Shown piece by piece: positions 1-10,860 of a stretch of DNA of 64,000 nucleotides; the first letter of the stretch is position 1, and each line of letters opens with the position of its first letter. The stretch comes from Puccinellia tenuiflora (Eukaryota > Streptophyta > Magnoliopsida > Poales > Poaceae), in contig QRDG01001371.1 in the NCBI GenBank assembly GCA_012064385.1, positions 851,316 to 915,315 of the forward strand. The letters run 5' to 3'. The notes under the pieces are model-generated. The model did not search any database. It saw only the letters and a program-made list of their open reading frames with translations, and was not told the DNA's origin. The position numbers and the translations under genes were made by a program.

Positions 1-190
1 TTCCCATTTCGGCAATCGATGCCAATGGGGGAGAAGTTTAGAGGGTTTAAGGGAATTTGGGTTTTATGCTTTTGTTGCATTTGCCTTTAATGCGCTTTGC
101 ATTCTTGCTTGTTTGTCATGCAAGGATGCTTTATTCATTATATAAACCCTCTTAAAAGGGATTGTCATCAATTACCAAAATGGGGGAGAT
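1..190 (+). mobile_element. 3' end of internal region of a Copia-type LTR element
   Basis: The 190 bases before the LTR end in a purine-rich stretch (TGGGGGAGAT, 181-190) immediately before the LTR terminal TGAAAG. This is the position and composition of a polypurine tract that primes plus-strand synthesis. The body of the element (gag-pol) lies to the left of the window. No coding domain is visible here. Confidence 0.75.
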
Positions 191-239
191 TGAAAGTGCA
201 TGGTTGCCCCCATGCATGATTTTGGTAATTAATGACAAT
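161..239. repeat. Inverted repeat spanning the polypurine tract/LTR junction
   Basis: A 21-base arm at 161-181 pairs with 219-239 with one mismatch. The polypurine tract and the first 28 LTR bases form the loop. The LTR-side arm is also present in the related solo LTR near 29200, in reverse orientation. Confidence 0.8.
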
Positions 240-1044
240 CTCTATGGACTAATATTTGCATTGAGCTATATTTGTAGGTTGTCCATTTGTTTGCTTGTTC
301 TCCATTTGTTGGAGTCAAGGTTAAGGGAAGAAGGAAAATGTGTGTTGATCAAGGCTTTGTGCGTGTTGATCATCACTCAAGGCCAAGTGAAGATGTGCCG
401 AAGAGAGCGTCTCCCATCTTGGTGTATGGGGGAGCATCAAGTGAATCTTCACCGAGCGAAGCGCAATGAAGAATCTTCACCGAGCGAAGCGCAATGAAGA
501 AAGGTGGTGCGTCTTGAGGAGTTGAAGATCGTCTTCATCGACCTCAAGTGGATTTTTGCGCAAGGCAAAGGTATGATCTTGATAGGGTTTCTATTTTACC
601 GGTCTCATGTTGTTTAGTGAGAGACCGGGTTATAGGATAGATAACCGTACTATCAAGAGGGGCTCTCGACCGAATATCGTGATCGTATCGCCGTAGAGAG
701 CACAAACCTTTGCATCCATGCATTCATCTTTATTGGTTCTTATTTGTCTCGAATCGTGGTGTGGTCTTGGTGCTTGTCGTGCTTGTCATGACAAAGCCAA
801 GTTCACCGAAAACGGTTTTCATATGCGTCTTCTATTACGGTTTCGGTATTGGAGATTTTGCCGGTTTATCCGTGCGGAAGATTTATCTCTTCCATTTCTT
901 TGCAAAATCTCCATTGCTTGTTTGTCAATTTTCAAAGGTAGCATTTGTCGTCCTCTTTCCAACAAAATTGGTTTTATTTCATTCGGACGTCAATTGCAAA
1001 AGTTCCGGCATTTTCGGTTTGCGAAAAAGAGTTTTTAACTCTCC

Positions 1045-1344
1045 CCATTTGGCTTTATGATATTTTCTTTGACTATGATGTTTTTATGCATAATCTTGTT
1101 GTGCTTGTTGTGACGATTCCAACGAGTCCAAGATTATCGAAAACGGAGTTCGTGGGTGAAAGTTATTGCATTTCCGATTTGCAAATGGGAGCTTTTACCT
1201 TTTCCCATTTATCTTTATAATATATTCTTGGACTATGATGTTTCTCTGCATATTCTTGTTGTGCTCGTTGTGACGATTCCAACGAGTCCAAGTTTATCGA
1301 AAACGGAGTTCGTATGCGAAAGTTATTGCGGTTTCATTTTCGGA
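1045..1344 (+). repeat. Tandem repeat, period about 160 bp, inside the LTR
   Basis: The string GACTATGATGTTT occurs at 1071 and 1231. Each copy is followed by similar text including CGATTCCAACGAGTCCAAG and AAAACGGAGTTCGT. Related copies occur in the solo LTR around 28250-28650. Confidence 0.8.
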
Positions 1345-1382
1345 AAACTTTTAGACAGAAATTTGAAAAAGAAAAAAAAATG

Positions 1383-1665
1383 TGCAGTGCGGCCGGCCAG
1401 GCCGGGACCGAGGCCGGCCTCAGGCCGGCCCGTTCGGGCACCACCCCGGCCCACCCGCGTGCCGGCTGACCGGCCCAGGCCGGGGTGAGGCCGGCCGGCT
1501 CGGGTGGCCTCCCGGCCCGGCTGCAGGCAGGCCGGCCCAAGGCCGGTTCCAGGCCGGTTCCTCTATTTTTTTTTCTTGTCTTTTTTTTTGCTGGGCTGTG
1601 GGCTGCTGCTGGTCATTTGTTGTTCGATCGCTGCGTTTTCTCCCGGCCGGCCTTAGGCCGGGTAC
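1383..1665 (+). repeat. GC-rich CCGGCC minisatellite in LTR U3
   Basis: A degenerate array of GGCCGG/CCGGCC words, densest at 1385-1560, lies just upstream of the LTR promoter. Long open frames across it on both strands come from its composition and are not supported as genes. Confidence 0.8.
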
Positions 1666-1722
1666 TCTGCAGCCACTTTTGTCCCACTTTTTCTTCCCCA
1701 ACGGCTCCTTTTTGGAGCCACC

Positions 1723-1729
1723 TATAAAA
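1723..1729 (+). promoter_or_regulatory. LTR TATA box
   Basis: TATAAAA lies downstream of the GC-rich block, followed by a pyrimidine-rich leader (ATCTCATCCCTTGCTCTTTC). It is the likely U3/R promoter of the LTR. Confidence 0.6.
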
Positions 1730-2740
1730 GGGTTTTCTTCCCCATTTTCTGTGTAGATCTCATCCCTTGCTCTTTCTCCTCCATTGCCAACATTTTGAGA
1801 GCTCGATTTCCTCTAATCCCTCCGATGATTCTTGCCCAAATTTAGGGAAACAAGAGAGGAGATCTAGATCCATCTCTCCACCAATCAAAATCTCCTCTAA
1901 GTGAGGGGAACTCGTGGGATCTAGATTTTGGAGTTCTTGGTGTTTCTTCTCCGTTCTTCCTCCTAAATCTCTCCGTAGCATTAGTTGCTTCGATTGGATT
2001 TTGGGGAGAAGAATTTGACCACTTGGTGTGTTCTTCCCATTTTGCATTTGTTGCATCGGGTTGTGCTCCCCACGGTGATTCGTGGGATTGAAGGTTGGAA
2101 GCTTGTTACTCTTGGGTGCGTTGTGTTCCCAATAGCTTTGTGCCTCTTGGGTGCATTGTGTACCCTAGACGGTTTGGAGGTGCCGCGAAGACTTCGGCTT
2201 GTGGAGCTTCGGCACGAGTTTGGGAGCCCCCAATTGAGTTGTGGGTGTGTGCCCCAAGAGAAGTTGTAAAGGGCTCCGGAATCCGCCCCGAAGGATTCCG
2301 ATAGTGTAAGGTGAACCAAGCCTTTGGGTGCGGTTCATCGGAGAATAGGGTGAGGCCTTTGTGGCATCTTGAGTAGGCCTTTTGTGGCGAGCTCACACCC
2401 CTCCAACGAGACGTACTCCCTTAACAAGGAGGAACTCGGGAATAAATCTTCGTCTCCGCGTGCCTCGGTTATTTCTATATCCGAGCTTTTACTTATGCAA
2501 ATTTACATTGTGATAGCCATCGTGCTTGAAGTCTATATCTTGCTATCATCTTGTTACTTGCCTTGTTTAGCATAAGTTGTTGGTGCACATAGGTGAGCCT
2601 AGTAATTAGGTTGTTGGCTTGTTAATTTAAACACATAGTTTTATTCCGCAATTATCAAGCCCCTAAATAGAAAAAGGTTTAATCGCCTATTCTCCCCCCC
2701 CCCCCCTCTAGGCGACATCTCGGGCATAGTTGTTCTTTCA

Positions 2741-2902
2741 GCCGATGACTCCAAGACGACGCCTCCAACGTGGAAGTGACGTGTCCGTCACCGTCGCCCG
2801 CTCCCGATGGAGCTAAGGTTTTCACCCGGAGACCATCGAACCGCTCCCGTCGGGCCGGGTATCGAAACTCCACAACGACGCAATCAAGAAGGAGAATGAC
2901 GC
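2741..2902 (+). other. GC-rich retroelement-like sequence, left part
   Basis: This GC-rich sequence seems to continue at 3752-4285 and then at 10219-10400 once the two insertions are removed mentally. It resembles grass LINE-like or gag-like GC-rich sequence, but no domain was recognised. Confidence 0.35.
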
Positions 2903-3751
2903 AATCGAAGACGGAACCCCCTCAGCCGCCGACGAGAGAAGGAGAGGAGGCGATCGTGGCGTTTGTGGCGGTGGCCTAGGGTTTCAACCCTAGCCGCCGC
3001 CGGTGATATCTGCAGCTTCATCGTCGTCGTCGGCAAAGATTCGACGGGTCCTCGCCTCCTCTAGGTGCTGTTCTGGCACTAGAAGGGGTGGGGACCTCGG
3101 ACCTGCGCACGGCGCTTTTCAAAGGTCCCTAATGGTAGAGTTTGGTTTTGGTCGTCATCTTCTTGGTTAATGGAGATGGTATCGTCTGCAATAAGTGATC
3201 TTCCACGCTTCGTTCGATGGCGAGATATCCTTCCCGACGTCAATGGTTGCTTTGGAAGATTAAGTCTATCTAGGTATGGTTTTTCAGATCTTGCTTCGCC
3301 AGATCAATCTTGGATTGTTTCTCATGGTTGCCGCGAGGAGGTTTGTCCTCGCAATATCTATCCCGGCTACTACGTCTTCGGCAATGGTGATTCGTTCTCT
3401 CGGCTCCCAACAACGTCGACAAAGTGGTTCGGTTATTTGTCCCTGGAATATCAGTGGTGGTGCTCTTGCCGATGTTGCTTGATTAATTTAATGGCTGCGT
3501 GCGTGCACAAAGTTTTGGCATTGCGGCTCAAAATTAAAAGGGAGAACCTTCAGTGGTATTCACAGGTCTGTGGTTTGGTGGTGTTGGCGTTGTTCTACGG
3601 CTGCCTTCAGAAAAATACAAGATTGTGTCATGAATGAAGAAAGAATTTGAAGATCTCATAGATTTGCTAGACTCTTTTAGTTTTGTTTTTATAATCGATG
3701 TAATCGTGTACTCTTTGCTGGTTTAATATATGTGGAAATTTAAAAAAAAAA
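2903..3751 (+). mobile_element. Poly(A)-tailed non-LTR retroposon insertion
   Basis: The insertion ends in a run of A (3742-3753) after TTTAATATATGTGGAAATTT. It is flanked by a 14-base direct repeat with one mismatch, AAGGAGAATGACGC (2889-2902) and AAGGAGAACGACGC (3752-3765), as expected for target-primed reverse transcription. The body has several short open frames but no recognisable reverse transcriptase, so it is a 5'-truncated LINE 3' end, a SINE-like element or a retroposed transcript. Confidence 0.6.
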
Positions 3752-4285
3752 AAGGAGAACGACGCCCAAAGGCGCCGCCGTCGTCAGCACCGACCGGAGT
3801 CTGTGCAAGGCTTTCGCCCAGAGTTTGACCCGCCCGCGAAGCTCAGGGAGCCGCAAGATAGGAGGCTGCCACCGTAGCCGACCGCCAACCTCCACCGCCG
3901 ACCCTGGTGGCCATGGCACCTCAAGCCGTGGCAACCATGTCACGCCGCCGAAGCAGCCACTGGTCCGGGGCCGCCGCCCCGGCTTCCTCCTTGCAACAAG
4001 GTGCCAGAAAACAACAACCGGAACGCCACCACCTGCTGCATCGCCGGAACCTCCACCACCCCAACTCCCGCAGGCCTCCTTCGCAAACCCTCAAAACTCC
4101 TGGTCGGAGCAGTGACGAGCGCGGCCCGCCAGCCCAAATCGGGCCCAGATCGAGCTCTCAGCCACGGACAAGACGCATCGCCATGGGCAGCCGCCGACCT
4201 CCTGAAGGCGCCGCCCTCACTTCACTGGCCGCCGCCTGCAGCCGCCCCGCGCCGCGCCGCCGGATCGAGCCGAGCCGAGCTTCCC
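3752..4285 (+). other. GC-rich retroelement-like sequence, middle part
   Basis: Rich in CCGCC and CCACC words, open in several frames, with no recognised domain. It is cut at 4285 by the Gypsy element and appears to resume at 10219. Confidence 0.35.
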
Positions 4286-4665
4286 TGTCAGGACCCTATG
4301 ATCCTTTTCCTTGTGAGATACAGGAACAGCTATGACAACAGCCAACGGCCAAGATGGATAGTTGACGCTTCGTCCTTCTGAACGGCCGAGATCAAGCCTA
4401 GTTACTTTACATTTGTATCCAGTGCTTTATCTTTTGTAAAACCCAGGACTAAGGGTAAGATTGTAATAGCTTGAGCCTGCCTTTCGATATAAAGGGCAGG
4501 TGGGGAGGTCGGGAGGATCAAGCTAATAGAAACCCTAATTTTATTTTCCTATCTAGTTTTCCCCTTCCGTATTTATCTGTTCTTATTAGTTGCTAGCCTC
4601 TGAGCATCGGCTCCCCTTCTTCCCCTTCTACCAAACAAGATGTCAGCGACCATCGGGTCCTGACA
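4286..4665 (+). repeat. 5' LTR of the Gypsy element
   Basis: Starts TGTCAGGACCC and ends GGGTCCTGACA, a perfect 11-bp terminal inverted repeat. A TATAAA at 4488-4493 is the likely promoter. Confidence 0.95.
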
Positions 4666-4668
4666 CGG

Positions 4669-4680
4669 TGGTATCAGAGC
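4669..4680 (+). other. Primer-binding site (initiator Met tRNA type)
   Basis: TGGTATCAGAGC lies 3 bases after the LTR end. It is the standard complement of the plant initiator methionine tRNA 3' end, used to prime minus-strand synthesis. Confidence 0.9.
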
Positions 4681-4822
4681 GAGACCTCGATCTCCCTTCC
4701 TTTCCCTCCCTTCTTGATCGGTCACTTCCAGAGGTTCCCAGTTCGCCGGATCTGGTGGTAAAATCCCCCTCAACATCGCAAGAGCAAGATGCCGTCGAGC
4801 CGGAGCTCTCGTTCCCGATCCC

Positions 4823-7800
4823 GTGAACGCCAGCCCCACGGCAGAAGATCTGGAGAAAATCGCTGCTGTGGCAGCCGTAGCAGATCAAGAGGAGGAGGCC
4901 ATCCGTGATTGTCTCCCTCGTGAGGTTATCACCATCGGCCGCAGGCTCGATCAGCACCAAGCAGATACAACCGCCGAGTTCTCCACACTCCATGGTGAGA
5001 TCGCCAACATCTCGACCATGATGACTGCTATGGCGTCGGATATTTCACGCCTCGCAGCGAGGGATCGTCCTGGTGCAGGTAGCATTCCACTTCACACCCA
5101 AGATCACCGTTTTTCCACCCCACCTCCTCTCCAGCCTCACTCCCTTTCCCCCATCGCTGAAGCCATTCCCCCCTCAGCCCAACGCCAACTCAACAAAAAC
5201 CCACCCTTTCCCCCGAATTTGGGAAATCTCACCCCAGAACAACTTCCCCTCCCACCCTCACCAAACCACTCCCAAGGTGTTCGACAGAATTTCCCACCCA
5301 ACCAACAGTTCACCAATACCCCTCCCATCACAACATCCACTGCAGCTCCAGCTCAATTCTACCAAAACACCAACCCTACTTCCCAACCGCACCTATACCA
5401 AGCACCAAATTCCTCACCTTTCGCAGGACAACACCACCCAGCCCACCAAAACAACTACCAGCAACCCAGCCAATCCTTTCACCCACCTGCATATCAATAC
5501 CAACACCCTTACAACACACCAAATTACCCACCCCAACACACCACTCCCCCACCCCAAGATCACCCACACCCTCCTCGATATGCTGAACTGCAGTTGCGAA
5601 TGCCACATGTCGAATTGCCAATCTTCACCGGCTCAGGACCTCGTGCTTGGATGTTAGAATGTGAGGACATATTCAATCTTGTCGGTATCACCCCCGATCA
5701 ACAAGCTCGCTGGGGTTTTTCCCATATCAGAGGACAAGCAAAAACGTGGCTTAACAGTGCTGGCTTAAGTTTGCAGACCTTGTCCTGGCAGGAACTCTGT
5801 CATGTCCTCATACAACGATTCCCAGATGACCAAGCTGTTGATCCAATGGACCAGTTGCAACAGCTGAAACAACAGACAACTGTCGACAAGTACATCAATG
5901 AATATGAGAACTGGATGACAGCAATGAAGCGGGAAAGGACTTATTTACCTCAGGATTTCTTTGTTGATCGTTTTGTCAGTGGACTCAAGGACAACATTAA
6001 ACACACAGTCCATTGTTAGCGCCCAACCTCCCTGCTCATAGCTTACTGGTATGCCCGCCAGTATGAAAAATCATATCTGTCATCCATTCGACGAGCACCT
6101 GTCCTTGCACCAAACCAGAATCAACAGGTCAGGCTTAACCCAGGTCGTGAAGCTCGTCCAAGAGCACCAGTTGACAGAGTTAGGGAACCGAGAAAATGTT
6201 GGTATTGCCCAGAGAACTGGACCTTGGGCCACAGATGTCAACCAATGCAACGTGCTTTGCATATGATTCAAATGCAAGGCAATTCGGATGAAGAAGCAGA
6301 AGCTGAACCAGTAGGACAGCAAGCTGACGACCAGGTGGCACTTGAACAAGCACCACAACTACCTGGCCAACAACAAAATCCAGCAGACAACCTCATGCTG
6401 ATCTCAGCTGCAGCTTATAAAGGAACCCCCAGTGACTCCACCATTTCACTCTTGCTATCCTTCCGTGGAAATAAAGCTCTAGCATTGGCAGATACCGGCA
6501 GTACTAACACCTTCATGGACTATGCTTTCGCAGTCAAAAACAATATCAAGCTCACTCCAAGTCCAGTGAGGAAAGTGGTAGTTGCTGGAGGAGGACAACT
6601 CACATCTGAGGCCATAGCCTATAACTGCACTTTCTCCATTCAAGGCCACACATTCACAACTGATTTCAGGATATTGGAGCTCCAAGGATCTGAAGTAATA
6701 TTAGGAGTCAATTGGTTTAAAAACCACAACCCAGTGACCTTTGATTTTCTTGCAAGACAACTTACTATGCAATGTGATGGCAAATCCATAACCTTTCAAG
6801 ATCACCTTGTCCCATCCTCAGACTTGCTTATTTCCTCAGATGAATGTGCTCAACTCTTGGCCCAGGGAGCTTCTGGATATATCCTCCTATCTGCAGTTGA
6901 AGATGTTGACCAACAGCAAGAGGACAACAAATCTGCTGTCCCAGATACCCTGTCAGATTTATTGTCCCAATTTCAAGACATTTTCCAAAAACCTACTGGG
7001 CTGCCACCTCAAAGAGAAGCAGACCACAGAATTCCCCTGTTACCAGGTGCAAAACCACCAAACATTCGTCCCTACAGGATGTCACAGAGCCAGAAGAACA
7101 CAGTGGAGGCTCTTATCAAACAAATGCTGGCCAATAAAGAGATCAGACCCAGTTGCAGCCCCTTTTCCTCACCCATCATATTGGTTAAAAAGAAAGACAA
7201 ATCTTGGCGACTATGTGTGGATTATCGTAACCTAAATGATCTCACAATCAAAAACAGGTTCCCAATACCTGTGATAGAGGATTTGCTGGATGAGTTACAT
7301 GGAGCAACAGTTTTCTCCAAGCTAGATCTCAGATCAGGGTATCATCAAATACGAATGAAAGTTGATGATGTGCCTAAAACAGCTTTCTCCACTCACATGG
7401 GGCACTATGAATACCTTGTCATGCCCTTTGGGCTCAGCAATGCCCCAGCCACCTTCCAGGAATTGATGAATTCCATCTTCTCAAATTGCTTAAGGAAATT
7501 TGTCCTGGTCTTCTTCGACGACATACTGGTGTATAGCCCATCCATCCAAGAACACAAGAAACATTTACAGTCAGTGTTGCAAATACTGAGGCGAAACAAC
7601 TTGAAGGCCAAGATGAGTAAGTGCTCATTCGGACAGGGACAGGTTGAATACCTTGGCTACATTATTTCAGGCAAAGGGATAGCTACTGATCCAGCAAAAC
7701 TGGTAGCTATTCAACAGTGGCCAGTTCCCACAAACATAAAGAAACTCAGAGGAGTACTGGGACTGACTGGATATTACAGGCGGTTTATTGCTGACTATGC

Positions 7801-9814
7801 CCTCATCTGCCAACCACTATACTTGGCACTGAAAAAAGACAACTTCCATTGGGGCCCTGAGCAACAAGGAGCTTTTGATAAATTAAAGCAAGTCATGTCT
7901 TCTCCCCCAGTGCTGGCACTCCTAGATTTCTCACAAGCTTTCATACTGGAAACTGATGCTTGCCAGCAAGGTGTTGGGGCAGTTCTCATGCAACAAAACA
8001 AGCCACTGCCTTATTTCAGCAAGAGTCTAGGTCCTAAAGCACAGACACAATCAATATATGAAAAGGAGGCTCTAGCAATTCTTTTAGCCCTCAAACAATG
8101 GCGGCACTACTTCCTTGGAAACCAAGTTATCATCAGAACAGATCAACACAGCCTCAAATATTTGGGTAGCCAGCGTCTCCTAGAAGGAATTCAGCATAAA
8201 CTAATGCTAAAACTGCTTGAATTCGATTACAAACTCGAATACAAGAAGGGAAAAGAGAACACAGCTGCTGATGCTCTATCTAGGCAGTTCTCAGATTCTA
8301 CCATACCAGTTGTTGGCCAATCATGGGACTCCCCTGATACATGCAAGGTCCTGACAAGAGTAATCCCAGCATGGATGACAGAAGTAGAGGATTCATACAA
8401 ACAGGATGAACACTGTATCAAGTTGCTGCAAGAACTGACCATCAATAATACAAGCAACCCAAATTTCACAGTTCAGTCAGGAATAATTCGTTACAAGGGA
8501 AGAATCTACATCGGCAACTCCACTGACCTGAAAGTTAAACTTTTTCATAGTCTGCATTCTTCTCCAATTGGGGGCCACTCAGGAAACAGAGTAACTCTAC
8601 ATAGACTGCAACAGCTTTTCTATTGGCCTGGTCTCAAGAAATTCACAGCCCAGCTAATTGCAGAGTGTCCCATCTGTCAGATATCTAAATCAGAGAAGGT
8701 CCAATATCCTGGACTTCTAAATCCCCTACCAGTGCCACAAAACAAATGGACTGATATTAGTATGGATTTCATCTCTGGCCTCCCAAAATCAAAAGGCAAA
8801 GATGTCATACTGGTGGTGGTTGATCGCCTAACAAAATATGCACATTTCTTGCCTCTGTCCCATCCTTACACAGTACAAACAGTGGTAAATCTGTTCATGG
8901 ACAACATAGTCAAACTGCATGGCCCACCATCAAGTATTGTCAGTGATAGAGACACAATTTTCACAAGTGCTTTACGGAAAGCAATCTTTGCAGCTACAAA
9001 TACTTCCCTGAACCTCAGCACTTCACACCACCCTGAATCAGATGGTCAAACCGAGAGAGTAAACCAGTGTCTTGAACAGTACCTCAGATCCATGGTCTTC
9101 CAGGAACCAAAAAATTGGGCCCAATGGATTCCAGCAGCTGAACTTTGGTACAACTGTTCCTACCACACTTCAATTCAGATGTCACCTTTTGAAGCTCTCT
9201 ACGAATACAAACCACCTCTGCTGCACCAGGTATCTGTCCCTTGCAATGTTCAGAATGACACACAAGTAACCTTAGCTGAGAAGGAACACATGGTCAAGAT
9301 TTTGCAACAGAATCTGGCAACGGCTCAGCAACGCATGAAAAAATTTGCCGACGCCAACAGGACTGACAGAACTTTCTCAGTTGGAGATATGGTCTATTTA
9401 AAAATGCAGCCTTACAGGGAAACTTCACTGGGATTGCGCAATTCCCTGAAACTGACATCCAAATGGTATGGACCTTTCAGAATTTTGAAGAAAATTGGTC
9501 TGGTAGCTTATCAACTCCAGTTGCCTGAAGGTAACCAACTGCACGATGTCTTTCATGTCAGTCAACTCAAACGGCACCTTGGTCCAAAAGCAGTCCCAAA
9601 CTCTAAGCTGCCATTGGTGAATCCTGACGGCAAAATCAAAATCTCTCCCGTTGCGGTCCTTCAACGCAGACAAGTTCCACGAAAAGCTGCCATTGGTGAC
9701 TATGATGTTGCTGTACCACAGTGGTTAGTGCAGTGGGAGAACCTGTCACCTGAAGAGGCTACCTGGGAGGATGCGTCCTTCATACAAGCTACATTTCCCG
9801 AGTTCAAGCCTTGA
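4823..9814 (+). pseudogene. Gypsy Gag-Pol polyprotein with a single in-frame amber codon
   Basis: One frame is open from 4718 to 9814 apart from a TAG at 6017-6019. Gag has a proline/glutamine-rich middle and a retrotransposon-gag region (about 5590-6010). After the stop, the same frame continues through a zinc knuckle (CWYCPENWTLGHRC, 6197-6238), an aspartic protease (LADTGSTNTFMD, about 6485), a reverse transcriptase (FSKLDLRSGYHQIRM about 7315; catalytic FFDDILVYS about 7510), RNase H (ILETDACQQGVGAVL about 7945; TDQHSLKYL), integrase (HHCC zinc site about 8575-8685; core with DRLTKYAHFLPL and SDGQTERVNQ) and a chromodomain-like tail (QWLVQWENLSPEEATWED, about 9718). The stop falls inside Gag, not at the gag-pol boundary. 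No in-frame ATG lies between the upstream stop (4715) and about 5018; GTG sits at 4823, so the start is uncertain. The element encodes replication by reverse transcription and chromatin-directed integration. Confidence 0.93.
6017..6019 (+). other. In-frame TAG interrupting gag
   Basis: The frame is fully open from 6020 to the zinc knuckle at 6197 and on to 9814, so this one codon separates the retrotransposon-gag region from the rest. The following bases (CGC CCA) do not match the well-known CAATTA readthrough context. Confidence 0.9.
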
Positions 9815-9826
9815 AGTCTTGTCTTC

Positions 9827-9838
9827 AGGGGGCGGTAC
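9827..9838 (+). other. Polypurine tract of the Gypsy element
   Basis: AGGGGGCGG followed by TAC lies directly before the 3' LTR, 12 bases after the pol stop region. It would prime plus-strand synthesis. Confidence 0.8.
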
Positions 9839-10218
9839 TGTCAGGACCCTATGATCCTTTTCCTTGTGAGATACAGGAACAGCTATGACAACAGCCAACG
9901 GCCAAGATGGATAGTTGACGCTTCGTCCTTCTGAACGGCCGAGATCAAGCCTAGTTACTTTACATTTGTATCCAGTGCTTTATCTTTTGTAAAACCCAGG
10001 ACTAAGGGTAAGATTGTAATAGCTTGAGCCTGCCTTTCGATATAAAGGGCAGGTGGGGAGGTCGGGAGGATCAAGCTAATAGAAACCCTAATTTTATTTT
10101 CCTATCTAGTTTTCCCCTTCCGTATTTATCTGTTCTTATTAGTTGCTAGCCTCTGAGCATCGGCTCCCCTTCTTCCCCTTCTACCAAACAAGATGTCAGC
10201 GACCATCGGGTCCTGACA
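9839..10218 (+). repeat. 3' LTR of the Gypsy element
   Basis: Same length (380 bp) and, read side by side, the same sequence as 4286-4665. Confidence 0.95.
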
Positions 10219-10860
10219 CTCCCCGCACTGAGCCGCCCGGCCGCCACCTTCCTTGGGGAGCGCGCGGCGATTTTTCGCCGGCTCCCCTCCGGCGGCGGCG
10301 AAGCTAAGGAGGAGATCGAGGGATTGGTAGTGGCGGCGGCTGGTTCTCCCCCGAGTCGCCAGGGAGGGCGACGCGGGGTCTCTCTGTTTCAAGGTTTCTG
10401 GATGCTCTTTTCTTTTCTTTATATTTTCCTTTTTCTTGTTTTCTCTTCCGTTTTTGCAATTGTTCGCACTTCACAATACTAAAAAGATGTTCATATGTAA
10501 GAAAAAATGTTCATGCGGCACGGAATGATTTTTTACGAGATTCAAAAAATGTTCACTTATTACAGGAATAAAAAATCATATGAATTTCGCAAACAAAAAA
10601 ATAGGAAAAGGTAAAAAAACAAAAAATTGAACGAAAAAAAGGAAGAAATAAGAATGGAAAAATAAACAAAAAAATTTGGGAAATAATTGTTCATTTGAGA
10701 TTCAGGTTTTTTTAAGAAACAATAACAAATAAAACCATAAAATTAAAAGTAAGAAACAGGAAAATAAGAAAAAACAAAAACATCAAAATTAGAAAAAAAA
10801 GAAAACAGAAAGCACAATGAACAAATAAATGGCGAATGATCGTTACCTAGGCCGGCCAAC
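10219..10860 (+). other. Right flank of Gypsy, then AT-rich non-coding DNA
   Basis: 10219-10400 is GC-rich and seems to continue the sequence interrupted at 4285. 10400-10860 is A-rich with repeated AAAAATGTTCA-like words typical of unclassified grass repeats. No gene seen. Confidence 0.5.

Larger units (their letters stand above)
191..2740 (+). mobile_element. Complete 3' LTR, about 2.55 kb, Copia type (probably SIRE/Maximus lineage)
   Basis: The LTR starts TGAAAGTGCA after a polypurine tract and ends GTTCTTTCA, giving the inverted terminal TGAAAG/CTTTCA. It is related along much of its length to the reverse-orientation solo LTR at 26900-29243, including the terminal part with GGCGACATC and the segment around 2220-2400. 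It contains a 160-bp tandem repeat, a CCGGCC-rich minisatellite and a TATA box. The length and the GGGGGAG polypurine tract fit the SIRE/Maximus group of Copia elements; that lineage call is inference, since no polyprotein is in view. The downstream flank begins GCCGA, so the 5-bp duplication cannot be checked. Confidence 0.8.
4286..10218 (+). mobile_element. Near-intact Gypsy chromovirus (probably Reina-like), 5933 bp
   Basis: The element has two 380-bp LTRs (4286-4665 and 9839-10218) that look identical by eye, a Met-tRNA-type primer-binding site, a polypurine tract and a continuous gag-pol frame with one amber codon. The flanks are TTCCC (4281-4285) and CTCCC (10219-10223), a 5-bp duplication with one mismatch. 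Short LTRs, a total length near 6 kb and a C-terminal chromodomain-like segment suggest the Reina chromovirus lineage; this is inference. Apparent LTR identity indicates a very recent insertion. Confidence 0.95.

Noticed and set aside
1334..1756. Proline/glycine/arginine-rich open frames on both strands
   Set aside because: They follow the CCGGCC minisatellite composition, have no conserved domain and lie in an LTR.
6017..6019. Programmed stop-codon readthrough between gag and pol
   Set aside because: The stop lies inside Gag, before the zinc knuckle, and its 3' context does not resemble the known readthrough signals. A plain nonsense change is simpler.
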